A stretch of DNA of 24,247 nt from Reticulitermes lucifugus (GCA_026260175.1 JAKCWW010009150.1:1-24247); one strand, 5' to 3'; shown: positions 10,757 to 22,045, counted from the stretch's first letter. Program-made: numbers and translations. Notes: generated from the letters alone by a model not told the origin.

Positions 10757-11230
10757 ACAAATGTATGATATTTGTTAAGATACAAGATTATTTTAACATG
10801 CTTTACAACCTTGCAAATCTAAACAGCAGTTGCTTTACAAGAGTAACAAACTTTTATTGTGGATACTAATGCAGAATAAGAGACTGAACTGATTTCACAG
10901 CACATCGCTATGACAATGGCACATGTGACAAGCTTTCATACGACAGCCTTATGTTTCCAACATAATTCCTTACAAAAAGATACCCAACAGGACCAAAGAA
11001 ACAGACATATGTTGCTTGTAGGTTTACAGATAACTTTAGTATTGGCCAACTACTTAAACAAAACCACAGAAGTTGCAATCTGCAGCACAGCATATGCAGT
11101 TTGCACACACATTTTTGTACCTGTTAATTTGGAGCAAAACAAAGCCGTTCATAAGCAAAAACGTGTACCACTTTATACTCGACAAACAAATTTAATTTGA
11201 TGATACACTGTATGATGCAATTTACCTACT

Positions 11231-11263
11231 GCACTAGCACTAGCACTAGCACTAGCACTAGCA
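11231..11263. repeat. Hexanucleotide microsatellite (CACTAG)5
   Basis: Five uninterrupted CACTAG units from 11232. Confidence 0.9.
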
Positions 11264-11309
11264 AGTTCAAATTCCAGTTGAGTAGAATTCCTATTTCATG
11301 TACGCTGCA

Positions 11310-11363
11310 TATCATCATCAGCAGCTGCAGCAGCAGCAGCATGAATAGTAGTAGGAGCAGTAG
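11310..11363. repeat. Imperfect trinucleotide tract (CAT/CAG/AGT)
   Basis: ATCATCATCAGCAGCTGCAG leads into CAGCAGCAGC and then AGTAGTAGGAGCAGTAGT. It is low-complexity and not in a recognised ORF. Confidence 0.8.
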
Positions 11364-12986
11364 TATTTATTTTGCTCTTGGACAAAGCGAATTTGAACAC
11401 GATATTTTGTATACATTAAATATGTCACAGATAAAACCATGTTTTTTAATTGTCTCATACATAATGTGTACGTATGTTTACAATCAAACCTTCAATGGCT
11501 AGCTCCAGTGATTCTTTAGTTGTGTTCATCGAATTGACTGCTAAATATATGTTTCATGCAACTTCCACTTTTTTTAAATTTTACAAAAAAAATTCAAACC
11601 GCACATTTTTTTAAACATCTGTCACAATAAGTCATTTCAGCATTCTATGGCGCTGGCATACTTCCACCTCACAAGTTTGTGTGTCCACCATATTATTGAT
11701 GATTGTAGGAAATCATGAAAAATGAGTCAGTGGAGCCTCTGGTGGCACAATATTCGTACTAAATTTCACCAATTCGTTCTGCAACTCTCAAGGCGAAACA
11801 TGCAGTCAGGCAGGCAGGCATGACCAGTGCATGTTACGCACACCATGCAAAAAATGCATAAAAAGCAGCAATGAATTTATGTCACTGACATTATTACTTC
11901 AACAAGTTTAAAGACAAAGATTATTAAATGGAAAACTGTAATTCTTTGTTCTTAACCTCAAGTGCTGGTCTAAACAACACACACAGTAATGTTCAGGTGA
12001 TCTTTTGTCCTCACATCAATATCATGTTTCTGTTCCATGGACGTAATTCCTCATTATTACTGGCTGAGAATATTACCTTACGTCAAAATTTAAGCACAGA
12101 ACAGTTTTTATAAAAATCAATTTTGTGCATAGACTCCACAACGCATTAACAGTTTCATATAATGATTCATCCATACATTCCATGCAGTAAGAACTTGTTT
12201 TAAGTTTCCAAACAGAAAACTTCCCTCGGTTAACAAACGTGAACGTCACTACACCACGGTGTCACCTAAATAATGAAGTATTTACATGACAAAGCTAAAT
12301 ATTACATTTCTTAACAAATCTCAATTATTCAACATTGGTAACATTTTTACATTGAATATTATCGTCTAAAAATTAATATGAATGTTATGTAACCACTAAA
12401 AAGTAATTATTATCTTGGTCCTAATAACATAACAAACCTCTCAATGTGCTTCCCTAACATCCCCAAGGACACAAATTTTATTTGTATGCATGCTTCAAAA
12501 TGGTTAAAAAAGGGGGTATTTTATAAGAAGCAATGAAACCAAAGTGAGGATGTGATGGCATAACAATGGCAGGAGGAACGCAGGGAATCAGAGGAGTGAA
12601 GGTTAGCTCTGTGCTCCATGCTTTTTTCCATCTTCTTAGGCTGTTGGAAAAAAAGAGAACAGAAAGGAAACCTTACCCTCCACACAATATTTGTATAATA
12701 CAGAATATGTATGTCACATTAGTACTGGCAAGAAAGCAGTTCCACATGGCAGACAGGGCGTTCTGATATTACATTATTGTTGATACAGTAAGATGGCCTC
12801 AAGTCAATGTAGGATCACTCACAATCCCAACTAAAACATATATATTTTAAAAATTAATTAAACTAACAAGAGAAGACAATTGTTTAAATAAATACACAGA
12901 CTGAGACAAATTTACTGCATCAGCAATACAAGTTCACATTATTTATGTTTGTCCCCATGACAGGCAAATATTTGGACTGCATTACA

Positions 12987-13245
12987 CAGGCAGTCCCCGT
13001 TTAACATTGGTTTACATTTCTGCACATCACAATGCACAGCTGAACAATGCAGAAAGGAGCATTTCTTCCCATAATGATCAATTAAAACGCCGGTCAGTCT
13101 GGCCACCGAAGGTCCCACCAGCTGCCACGAAAAACAACGATAATCCTATTCCAGGCAACGTTCACTGAATGTCTGGTCACTAAAATTTGTTAACGTTAAA
13201 GCAGAACAATGTCTATGTGTGGCAACGTTAAAAGAGGACTACCTG
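12987..13245. mobile_element. TIR MITE, copy 2
   Basis: The left end is CAGGCAGTCCCCGTTTAACA. The right end is the inverted form of CAGGTAGTCCTCTTTTAACG. Flanking TACA on both sides may be the target duplication. The interior aligns with 5770-6053 (CCAGCTGCCACGAAAAACAA, TCCAGGCAACGTTCACTGAA, TCTGGTCACTA). No ORF. Confidence 0.78.
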
Positions 13246-13321
13246 TACACAGCTCAGAAGCATCCATGTTACTGCAGACAAAAGCTATCTTCCTTTGTAT
13301 TTTGTGGCCTGTAACAAATGC

Positions 13322-13671
13322 GTTACCTTCGGCTTTCAGGGTTTAACCATGCCACATGTCAAACTTCTTCCATTTTGACATGCAACACAGTTTTCAATAA
13401 ACTTCGACGCAAATAAGGTGGAAGAAGAATAAAGCCCGATATACAGACCCCCTGAAGTAGGGGTAATGGTGTGGAGCATCATGCCATCCACTGTGGTGGA
13501 CCATAGAGTTAAGACTATTGAACAGCACCATACTCCACATACACCACCATTACATCTGCTGTGTATCTTCTTCTGTCTTAGTGACCCCGAAGATGGTAAC
13601 CGCAAAGCATGTCAAAATATCAACATACCTTCACAGCACAACACTGTTAAACCCTGACAGCCAAAAGTAAC
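13322..13671. mobile_element. Second TIR element, about 350 bp
   Basis: GTTACCTTCGGCTTTCAGGG begins the left end and continues TTTAAC; the right end, read inverted, is GTTACTTTTGGCTGTCAGGG then TTTAAC (23 of 26 match). Inside are a perfect 9-bp hairpin CATGTCAAA/TTTGACATG (13355-13382) and, near the right end, GAAGATGGTAACCGCAAAGC followed by ATGTC, a relative of the motif at 7474. No target duplication is evident. The superfamily is unknown. Confidence 0.6.
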
Positions 13672-13695
13672 TCCAGACCAAAGGGTTCAAATCTT

Positions 13696-13845
13696 TCATG
13701 TGCAACTGTAACCTGGAACAATGTAGCTCTCAGGTTCCCACAGTAGTATAACTGACGATTCAAGTCTTCTGGGATGTGTCGCTGGGCAAGTAGTTCCCGA
13801 CGTTTCAAAGGATCTAGTGCCTTCTGACTCTTCCTTCAAAATGGC
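13696..13845 (-). repeat. WDVT-family repeat fragment
   Basis: The minus strand reads FETSGTTCPATHPRRLESS and LLWEPESY. The plus strand contains CTTCTGGGATGTGTCGCTG, nearly identical to the minus strand at about 16.57 kb (CTTCTGGGATGTGACGCTG). It is a decayed dispersed repeat, not a host gene. Confidence 0.5.
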
Positions 13846-14361
13846 ATGAACTATTACACACCCAAAGGCACAGCACCACATACTAGAAGACCTGCACCTT
13901 CAACTTGGAAGGACTTGGAAACTTCAGTGACAACAATTATACTGAGAACGGTTATACTGCGTACATATGTTCTTAGCATTTTGGATTTATACGTAAAAGA
14001 TGTGCAGTTAAGAAAAGGATTATACTTTAAAAAATTAATCATTCAGAAAAACATTCAAGCATCTGCAAAGATTAACCTTCTACTGACAATTACAACCACC
14101 CACTCTCCACCTGGGACACAGTTGTTGCTTGTGTCAGGATCACGGCACACAGTTGCTAGAATGACACTCAAAGTAAGAAACCAAAGTTCACTCATGCAAT
14201 TACAAAAGAACAGAAAAATGGGTCTGAACCGCCTCCAGGAACTGTACCGCACTACTTACACATCACTCTAACAGCTGTGGCTACAATACGTATTCACAAA
14301 GTACAGAGTACATTATGTAACATCAATATACGTGTTATTTGTATTCGCAATGTGATTATTT

Positions 14362-14690
14362 GTGTCTCAAAACAGCCGCTTTTTCAATACTGTGGTATCC
14401 GTGACGTCCCAGGTGTTGATTAAGCAGCCCAAACTGCATCCCAACTTATTTTATTTGAACAGTGAAAATTGTGCACTGATGTTCCATCACCCTTCAAGAG
14501 CCCAATTTCTACCACTTAAAGTCATATCAATAAAGGACAAGTGCATCAATGTGCTCAGAGATTATGTTGAAAAATAATGATATTTCCAAGGAATAAGTGA
14601 GCTACATTTAATGTTGTAATGTTACGACTTCTCATTTAATTTCTATGACCTAGGAAACCTTACTTACTGAGCACACCCCATACATATATA
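14362..14690 (+). pseudogene. Mariner-type transposase C-terminus and right end
   Basis: The sequence before TAA at 14575 encodes DKCINVLRDYVEK, which fits the C-terminal (W.KC.N..GDYVEK) of mariner transposases. The next 110 bases, TTTAATTTCTATGACCTAGG and AAACCTTACTTACTGAGCAC, align with the right end of the mariner derivative at 22312-22696. No DDD catalytic region survives here, and the left end is not visible. Confidence 0.6.
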
Positions 14691-15327
14691 TCTGTTAACA
14701 GACAGCTATACCATGCACAATATATTTATTTCTAATAACTTCTGTCTCTTATCTTGGTCACAGTTGTGTCTCTCGAGTCACTAAATGTATCACAAACGTT
14801 GTGTTGCGAATACTGCACAACCTGCAGCACTACGTCTGACAGCGAAATCATTAAATACGTTTTTCTGGCAAAGTACAGTACATAATACAAAAAAACATGC
14901 AGCTCTAATAACTGTGGAAGACTTACAGCTATCCATGCAAAGCATAATGTTAAAACAAGCACCATGAACAGTGTCACACATCACAACCAACTACAAATAT
15001 CAGATAGCAACAAGACGACATCACGACAAACAGCAGTACTGCGCCTGTTCATACTTTCCTTCCCACCATTTGAAACTCCACCACACTTTTCATTTATCAC
15101 ATGCACGTACGTTCAGTACTGCCACTTTTGTAGCAAATATGGATCTTACTTAGCTATACAGTTCATGAAATAAAAACAAAAAGTAAAATGGACAAATCAA
15201 ACACCTGCATTTCACATTTCCAAAAGACGACACTTCCTTCTGCTTAACCTTATTACCAAACTGTGAGTCTGTCTGGTTGTCCTATCAATCACCTGTGAAC
15301 ACCAACACCAAACAAAATTTTAGGTTT

Positions 15328-15519
15328 TGGAGTTTAGCCATATCACATATTTAAGCTGAACTCCAGAAGTCAAAATTACACAAAAATCATTCATTTTATT
15401 TAATGCTGACATTCACAGTTGATTTACAGGATGGACAGACAAACTCATGGTTTGCTAATGAGAATCCAAAATGGAAGTGTATTGTGGAATTTAGCCATTT
15501 CATATATCAAAGCTGAAGA
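15328..15519. repeat. Decayed direct repeat, about 156 bp apart
   Basis: TTTAGCCATATCACATATTT-AAGCTGAA (about 15333-15360) recurs as TTTAGCCATTTCATATATCA-AAGCTGAA (about 15490-15517). The intervening stretch contains GGATGGACAGACAAACTCA. Confidence 0.55.
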
Positions 15520-15589
15520 GACTGAGGGAGGCCACACATACAGATTATGCAAATGAAGCCAAAATGGGTCGAAAGACCCAAGTCTTGAC

Positions 15590-15659
15590 AGGAAGAGGAA
15601 GAGGAGGAGGAGGAGGTGCAGGAGGATGAAGATGAAAAAGAACAAGAACAAGAAGAGAT
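15590..15659 (+). repeat. Polypurine tract (GAGGAA/GAA)
   Basis: A 70-base run almost free of pyrimidines, GGAAGAGGAAGAGGAGGAGG and so on. Just upstream is a 6-bp hairpin with a GAAA tetraloop (TGGGTC-GAAA-GACCCA, 15565-15580). Confidence 0.85.
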
Positions 15660-16499
15660 ACACTGAAGCTGTTTCAACATTTCAGCATACACTGCAGTCA
15701 TTATCTTTCAACAAATCAGAAAGATTGGGGAGGTGGACTGATACATAGGTCTGAGAGTGACATCAAAAAGCGGGCATGTGGGGCATGGCGGTATGCAACG
15801 GGAAGGGGCCGTGTGGTTAGGAGGAAGGTTTAAATGAGAATAGGACAGCGGGTCACTGCCACCACAAGACTGCAAGGCACATCAAAACACAGGAATAACA
15901 TCAAAACACACTATGCTTAAACCACAAAAGCCACAGTTACAAAATTAGACACAGGAAGCCAAGATCCAAGGACAACAATGTGAGACTCTTGTGAAACTAC
16001 ACAATTTGTCACTCCAAATCTCTTATTTATGATTTCTAACTCCATTACTTACAGTATCAAGCGATAATTGTGCAAACTTGCAAACTGGGAAGAACATCAC
16101 TCCATTAAACGTAGGGCGTAGTGATGACAGATTTGAAAAATATTAAAATTTATTGGGGCATTTGCCTTCAGGAAAATGGAAAACAACAGGATGACTGAAA
16201 TACATTAATGTCATGACAATTTGGTCTAAAAAATTTCTTTGTTTTTAAACACATCACCTCTTATTACAAGTAATATTACAATCAACAAACTGTAATGCTT
16301 CAAAACTGTAAAACAACCGGCATTCCAACTTTACGATATTAGATGAGCAATCCATACTGTGAAAGCTACAATTCAGATTATCAGCTGCAATGCACGTACA
16401 ACCAAAGTGTTGGCAAGCTGTCATTCGTTATACAACATGATTAAGATATTGTTAAACCCCCACAGAATCACAGTCAGAGGCGTCATTTTCTTCATTTTT

Positions 16500-16620
16500 G
16501 AAGATCCAAGTCTTTTAGCATGTGATGTGTCAGTGGTTGAGCACGGCACGACACAGCCACCGACACAGCGTCACATCCCAGAAGACATCGCTGTGAGAAC
16601 CTCAAATTTGGCATTATTCA
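16500..16620 (-). repeat. WDVT-family repeat fragment
   Basis: The minus strand reads KFEVLTAMSSGM then a stop, with DNA TTCTGGGATGTGACGCTGTG. It shares the core with 3991-4135 and 23547-23760. Confidence 0.6.
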
Positions 16621-16864
16621 TTCTTATAATTGAAAGTACTGATTCAAACAGCATATAAAAATAGGTTCCAAAGATGATTCCACAGGGAATGCACAATATG
16701 CTGGGCACAACACACAGTTCTAACAACCTGGCAACAGACTTATCTTGACAAGACTGCAACTCATATACTCTGTTGTGTAGTACAGACATTACCAATGAGC
16801 TCTTTACTGTTAAGCTGTCATACGGTTTAATGGTACGCACATAAATGTAATTTTGTTTGTGCCC

Positions 16865-17304
16865 ACAAGAAAAGTACTGCCTTCCCTTTGCCTACTTTCA
16901 CGAATCTCACAAATGTTCAACTGCATTATGTGCAGGTCTCTTATATCGAATTTCACCCAAATCAGACATAAGTGTGGAACGTACGGACAGAAATTCATTC
17001 ATGCCCCTAAGCAAAGTGTGGCTTTCACTGTGCTGATTTTCACGAAACTCACCACCGCTCAATTGCATTACACATGCATCTTCTAAACCGAATTCCACCA
17101 AAATCAGCCAATAAATATGGAAAGTACAGACAGAAATTCATTTACTCCCTGAATTAAGGTATGACCGTCACCGAGCCAACTTTCATGAAACTCGCGCTTG
17201 CTCGACAACGTTTTGTAACAAACGTCTCATCAAATTTCATGACAATCCGACAAATGGTTCAGTTGCTTATACGTGGTCACAGATGTAGGGATGGACGGTA
17301 TGGT
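16865..17304. repeat. 142-bp tandem repeat, three diverged copies
   Basis: TTCACGAATCTCAC (16897), TTCACGAAACTCAC (17039) and TTCATGAAACTCGC (17182) lie 142 and 143 bases apart. GACAGAAATTCATT recurs at about 16988 and 17128, and TCGAATTTCACCCAAATCAG, CCGAATTCCACCAAAATCAG and TCAAATTTCATGACAATCCG occupy equivalent positions. Confidence 0.8.
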
Positions 17305-18799
17305 CCCCACATATGGCATTCTCTTTTTTCACTTCACAAAGGACACATACAAACGGAGAACTATAGAAAAAAACATAACTGAAAAAATATTGTAAAGTTA
17401 CTCATTATGTAATTTTTTAAATCATGTGCTGCCAGGTCGCCTGTGAAAAGCAGATTAAAATATGCCACAACAATATTTTCAAATCTGAAACACACAATAT
17501 CCTCACAGCAAAACAGATACATCCAAAGGCTGAATAAACAAGAACCTATCAAAATTTGTGACATCAGTGAAACAGATAACAAGGTCCCATAAAACCTGCA
17601 ACATGCCACACCATCATTAACCAACTCTGAGGTAAAGTGACTCATAAACAGCCTCTTAAAACTCGTTTCTTTTAAACACAGGATGATTATTTGAAACTGT
17701 ATTCAAACAGAAAGCATTGCATTTCATAAGTCTGCCTCTCTCAAACCACAGTCAAGAGGCCTGACGCATGTACTCAGAACAACGGCAGACATTATGGGCA
17801 CTGATGTGTATCTTGTAGTGTAGTCAGTGAAATATGTAATATGATGTTTTATATTTGGGTATGGTATTTAATGGATCACCCTGTACAAAACTTGCCTTGT
17901 TTTATGGCTCTCTTGATTTACCAAGCAGACACAAAGATACTCACCAGATTTAATGTTGTGATTGGTTTACCTCACCCAGAACGAGAGCCTTTAATTAGCT
18001 GGACAGGAACTGTTCTTAATATAGTTCATAAAGGAGTTCAAATGAAAATGGAGATGGAAATCACTAGATGTGATATCAAGACTGTAGGGAGGGCGGTCCA
18101 TAACCCCCCAGCTGTAACATCATAACCAATCACAAGTCTGGTTGGCAGTATAGGGTTCTGTGACTTCCACCACCTTTGATCGCTTACGGAGCATCTGGCT
18201 CGCAAGTGACATGTAATAGCTGTCATATCCTGGCTAGACACCTGACACAGATTTCTTCTATGCCACAATACAAGTCTTGGTGCCACAGTGGGACAAATGG
18301 TTAAATATCGACGATCTGATGTCTAACATCTGCTACCCATGTGCCATGTATACAACAAAGTCAAAACAAAATTCTCAGCCTCCAGGTGTTTGCTACTTTA
18401 GGTTTTGAAACTCTTTTGTATATGGGCCCAGTGAACATAAAGTGGAAGAAAAATGGAGCAAATTACATCATGACAAGCTTTACAATTTCAGTGTTGAAGC
18501 TGGGATATATCAGTCACTATAATAAATAGGCACAGGCTGGATAACCAGGGTTAAATTCCTGGAAGGGGCAAAGATTTTTGTGTAGTGCTTAATTATGAAC
18601 AGGAACAATTTCACTTTTCATCTTTAATGTGTATCACAGTAGGAAGAAAAGTGTTTACACCACTAGCTTCAAAGTAAGGCCAATTCTGTAAAGTGCCAAC
18701 CCCAAAAGACTTTAGCTGCAGAAGAAACTTCAAAGTTAAAACTGAACATTAGAGTCAAGGGTCAGAAATGAACTGTAACTGATGTAACAAATAACTTAC

Positions 18800-18958
18800 C
18801 ATTCCTCTTGGCTGGGTCCATGCCCAATTTTCTCATTCCCTCCCGCACCTCCTCCAGGTCACTGGAACTTGCCCGGAAAGTGTCTGACACAAACTCATGA
18901 GTAGGGCTGTCAGTAGAGGTGCTTTCCGGAACTAACACATCATCGAGGTGAGGATTCG
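18800..18958 (-). CDS. Sap47: Sap47/SYAP1 coding exon (acidic linker with the EFVSD motif)
   Basis: Two bases complete an Ala codon (G|CG). Then 52 codons run from NPHLDDVLVPE through HEFVSDTFRASSSDLEEVRE to GMDPAKRN, with one base left over. The EFVSD.F....DLE..R..M segment matches the conserved C-terminal region of SYAP1, where EFVSDAF is followed by an acidic amphipathic helix. The acceptor is CCGTCTAG and the donor is GTAAGT. The exon is 159 nt, and phase 1 agrees with both neighbours. The segment is Ser/Thr/Asp-rich, so it is probably flexible and a plausible phosphorylation region; that last point is inference. Confidence 0.95.
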
Positions 18959-20518
18959 CTAGACGGGACACAACAACTGTACTCAGCCCAAACCAAAAGA
19001 ATCTTCAGACAAGCGCTCGCATGCAATTCAAATAATATGAACATGCAGCACACCGAGAGGGAACTTGACCAATGGTTGTTCAAAGGAGTGGCACTCGTCT
19101 CTTCATAATCAAAACAACTGTACAATCCACGTGACTGCACAGGCAGTTACAGTAACCTTCACACTACTCTCATGAGACACGTATTCAGGAGGTACCCTGT
19201 TTGAATCTTAGTCAGGGCAATGAACAATTATTTCATGGTGTTCCTCAGTTCCTCCACACAATGACAATGCCCCACCCCCACACAATCCAGTCTACAACAC
19301 ACAGTCATCCTCTCATCTCTTTCAACAGTGAATAACTTTGATAGTTGAGAAGTGTTATTAAATACTTTAACAACTATCCAGATGTCAATAAAACAAAGGC
19401 ATTCTTTGCTCAGCCACTGAACACTATGGCCAAGCAGGTAACATTTATGAGCATTTCTGCTTCTAATTCAATAAGTCCATGGTTACAATCATGGCCCAGA
19501 AACCGGCTATCCTGACTGAAGTTTGAGATGGTTTCCGTCAGTCCCTCCAGGTAAATGTAAATAGTGCACAGGGTTTTGATGATCATGAACTCCATTGCTT
19601 GGGATTATGACCTTTCATGACAATCCACTGTAACACCTTTGCTTTGACCTTGCACGACTTGTTCCAGCAAATCGGGACAGGACAACACAGCCAGCTAGTC
19701 GGCGTCCCCCACTATCCTGCTATTGCACAGATCACCCTCAGCTCAGTTACATTCTGTCTTCATTACGTGAGGCGGACTGTACTTTATGTTTCCAAGAACT
19801 ATTTGTATTGTATTAAAAGTAAACCTTTGTGCTGCTTTATATTATTTTATACTTTTATCACTGTATTTCACAAGTTCTTCTAACAAAATACGTGTTTCAC
19901 AGTGAAAATGGTTCCAATATTCGTGGCAGTTTCACGGGTCCTAACTAAGCATGAACATGAAGATTAGGCTGTAATGGTTTCCATCCATATCCTATCCAAT
20001 AATCTATAATTCAATCCTAAATAGTCTGAGCTCCTACAGTATCAATCAACAAACTATGAATCAGTACCTTAAACAGTACTGACTGCAGACAGAAAAACTG
20101 GGCTTTGTTTGTCTAGCAGAGAGACGGATCTTTCTTCTAATCACTGTATCTTGGAAAGCGTCACTTGGAAAATTGAGAATGAAATGGAGTGAAGCGCAGA
20201 ATGGGTTCAGCCATACTTCTACTGCTCCTATATGCCTTCATGACATGCACAGGGACAACTTTATCAGTACCTTTCACTGCGGATAGCTGAGAGTAGCATT
20301 GCGTATTTACAGGTTTAATCCCAGCACTTGGGTAAGGGATGAGGGACACCACATATGGCTGCAACTGCAGTACCTCCTGAATGTACAGCAATACCCTGCT
20401 TGCTGGGTGTCCCACATTCTGGCTCAGAAGCAACCACGAGCGCCTGTTCCTTGCAACGACCATTGGAGCAGACGACAAACACTCACTACACAACAAATGT
20501 GAGCAGAAGATCTCCTAC
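18959..20518 (-). other. Sap47 intron, 1560 bp
   Basis: GT-AG intron with a GTAGGA donor. It holds a SINE-like remnant near 19186-19262. Near 20283-20325 there is a weak second one, TAGCTGAGAG followed by GGTTTAATCCC, which looks like degenerate A and B boxes but is too closely spaced for an intact tRNA. Short ORFs are present on both strands, none recognisable. Confidence 0.85.
19186..19262 (+). repeat. SINE-like remnant
   Basis: A B-box-like GTTTGAATCTTAGTC is followed by CATGGTGTTCCTCAGTTCCT, a form common in insect tRNA SINE bodies. Neither the head nor the tail is clear. Confidence 0.35.
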
Positions 20519-20664
20519 CTGCTGGCTCAACATCTGTGCTGTTAGCTCGAGAGGTGGGATCGGATTCGCGGCCACCTTCCTGAGCCATTGAAGATAGTTC
20601 ATTGGCCTGACGGATCAAACTCACGCGATAGAAGTAGTTCCGCCAGAAGGTTTCCTCCGTGATC
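20519..20664 (-). CDS. Sap47: Sap47/SYAP1 coding exon (second half of BSD domain)
   Basis: The first base completes the split valine. The reading is then ITEETFWRNYFYRVSLIRQA, followed by a polar linker ending NSTDVEPA and one base (G) of the next codon. TFWRNYFYRVSLI is the hallmark of the BSD domain: the adjacent Phe-Trp pair (about residues 100-101 of the visible protein) is the most conserved feature of the family. The acceptor is TTAATTTAG and the donor is GTAGGA, a weaker donor than the others. The Ser/Gly-rich stretch after SLIRQA is a low-complexity linker that varies in length across the family. Confidence 0.96.
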
Positions 20665-21387
20665 CTAAATTAAGTAATTTATATACAAGCTCAGGATCTG
20701 GAATATTATTGCTGCATTAAAAAGTTCATTAGAAGTTACCAAACTGCACATTCCACTCACAAGCGGCAGTGTAAATTCTCCAAATGGCACATTCCAGTAC
20801 CTTTTCCTATGAAAATATTACTTAAAACATGCAAGAGGCCAAAGGTCATCAGCTGATGCTTTTGGCAATCGAGATCATCTTTCTCAGATTATAGCCAGGA
20901 TTAGTCAAAAACACTGACAGCTGCACTTCTGGAATAATGCTACTTGCTGCTTCTAAGGTTAACTCATCATGTAGGGGCCAGTGCATAGCTCTAACTAGGA
21001 TATCCATGTCAGCAACATTCACACTGCATATGGATGCTAACACTGACGAGCACATGGGCCATTCTTTGTCACACGTTTTATCCTAAACAAGAACAAACTT
21101 CATTTTCAGGTTAATTACAAATTTTCGCTTAAAAAATTAAGGCATCACCGTTAAGTGTAAATTTCAGGTACCAATTCTGTGCCAAACCAAAGCAAATGCT
21201 CACTTCCATTTAGGTACCAATTTTATCAGAGAAAGAATAAATATCCAATTCCATCGCATGAGCCAAATTTTGTGCTAAACAGAACCAAATGTTCACTTCC
21301 ATTTTGATACCAGTTTTATCATACAAAACAGTAAACATTCATACCAGGCAGCATTTTTAACCCAAATAAGAAAGAAGTTTTACTTAC
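20665..21387 (-). other. Sap47 intron, 723 bp
   Basis: GT-AG intron with a GTAAGT donor. It contains a decayed duplicated block (two copies about 93 bp apart, 21167-21325) but no ORF or RNA that I recognise. Its ORFs lack family similarity. Confidence 0.88.
21167..21325. repeat. Duplicated intronic block, period about 93 bp
   Basis: CCAAAGCAAATGCTCACTTC-CATTTAGGTACCAATTTTAT (first copy) matches AGAACCAAATGTTCACTTCC-ATTTTGATACCAGTTTTAT (second copy), 93 bases later. Confidence 0.7.
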
Positions 21388-21527
21388 ACTTTAGGTACCA
21401 GTTCAAACCTCATCTTCTCAAGGTTGGGATCTTCAACTAGTGTGGCCATGGCAACAGGGTAAGATATTTCATAATCAAAGTTGAAATCAACGCCAGCTGG
21501 GGGGCTTCGAACAAAGTTTCGTCTGTC
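21388..21527 (-). CDS. Sap47: Sap47/SYAP1 coding exon (first half of BSD domain)
   Basis: The exon starts in phase 0 with [20 protein letters not shown] and continues with [12 protein letters not shown] and MRFELVPK, ending with GT of a valine codon. Joined to the previous exon it gives LTLSTDRRNF, corresponding to the LSADKRNF-type join in SYAP1. PPAGV-F-F-D and the L...D-L..MRF.LVPK helix are the N-terminal part of the BSD domain, a small three-helix domain named after BTF2-like factors, Synapse-associated proteins and DOS2-like proteins. Splice sites are TATTGCAG before it and GTAAGT after it. The frame is continuous with both neighbouring exons: 140 nt, that is 46 codons plus 2 bases. Confidence 0.96.
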
Positions 21528-22045
21528 CTGCAATACATACACAAAACACAAGTATTAATTAACTCTGTCTTACTGCAAATAAAACTGTTGTGAGTGTAAC
21601 TTGATGTAGAGGCATGCAGAGCAAGCAATGTTGTGAGTGTAACTTGATGTAGACGAACGCAGAGCACACAATTTTGTGAGTGTAACTTGACGTAGAGGAA
21701 AGCAGAGCAAGCAATGTTGTCAGTGTAACTTGATGTAGAGGCACGCAGAGCAAGCAATGTTGTGAGTGTAACTTGATGTAGAGGCATGCAGAGCAAGCAA
21801 TGTTGTGAGTGTAACTTTATGTAGAGCAATGCAGAGCAAGCAATGTTGTGAGTGTAACTTGATGTAGAGGCATGCAGAGCAAGCAATGTTGTGAGTGTAA
21901 CTTGATGTAGAGCAATGCAGAGCAATGTCATTATAGAGTAAAAACATGCAAAGTATTGTTTTGAGAGTGTCAGTGTAGCTTGGTGTGTAATAAAAATGTC
22001 GGTTGTTAAGAGGCAAAATCTGTGTATAAACTGAACAGCACTCAC
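21528..22045 (-). other. Sap47 intron carrying a 43-bp minisatellite
   Basis: This 518-bp GT-AG intron has a GTGAGT donor at 22045 and a TATTGCAG acceptor ending at 21528. Most of its 3' two thirds is the 43-bp tandem repeat listed separately. Because 518 is not a multiple of three, retention would shift the downstream exon out of frame. Confidence 0.9.
21586..21927. repeat. 43-bp minisatellite, about 8 copies
   Basis: The unit is TGTTGTGAGTGTAACTTGAT followed by GTAGAGGCATGCAGAGCAAG and CAA. Seven exact-length units run 21586-21886 and an eighth, 41-bp unit ends at 21927. Variation is concentrated at the GGCATG segment (CGAACG, GGAAAG, GCAATG). Confidence 0.95.

Larger units (their letters stand above)
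9557..18799 (-). other. Sap47 last intron, about 9.2 kb, rich in transposon debris
   Basis: The intron spans the GTAAGT donor at 18799 and the CTCCCCAG acceptor at 9557. Inside it are hairpin motifs near 10.4-10.76 kb, microsatellites at 11.2-11.4 kb, a TIR MITE, a second TIR element, WDVT-family repeats, a mariner remnant, a purine tract and a triplicated 142-bp repeat. In 9557-10407, 10760-11230, 11364-12986, 14690-15590, 15660-16500 and 17305-18799 I see no gene. An isolated T-arm-like hairpin (CCAGG/CCTGG stem, 18545-18562) is present. An alternative exon for longer Sap47 isoforms could be hidden here, but none was recognised. Confidence 0.85.

Noticed and set aside
15445..15701. Ser/Phe/Leu-rich minus-strand ORFs
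   Set aside because: They are translations of a polypurine/polypyrimidine simple repeat.
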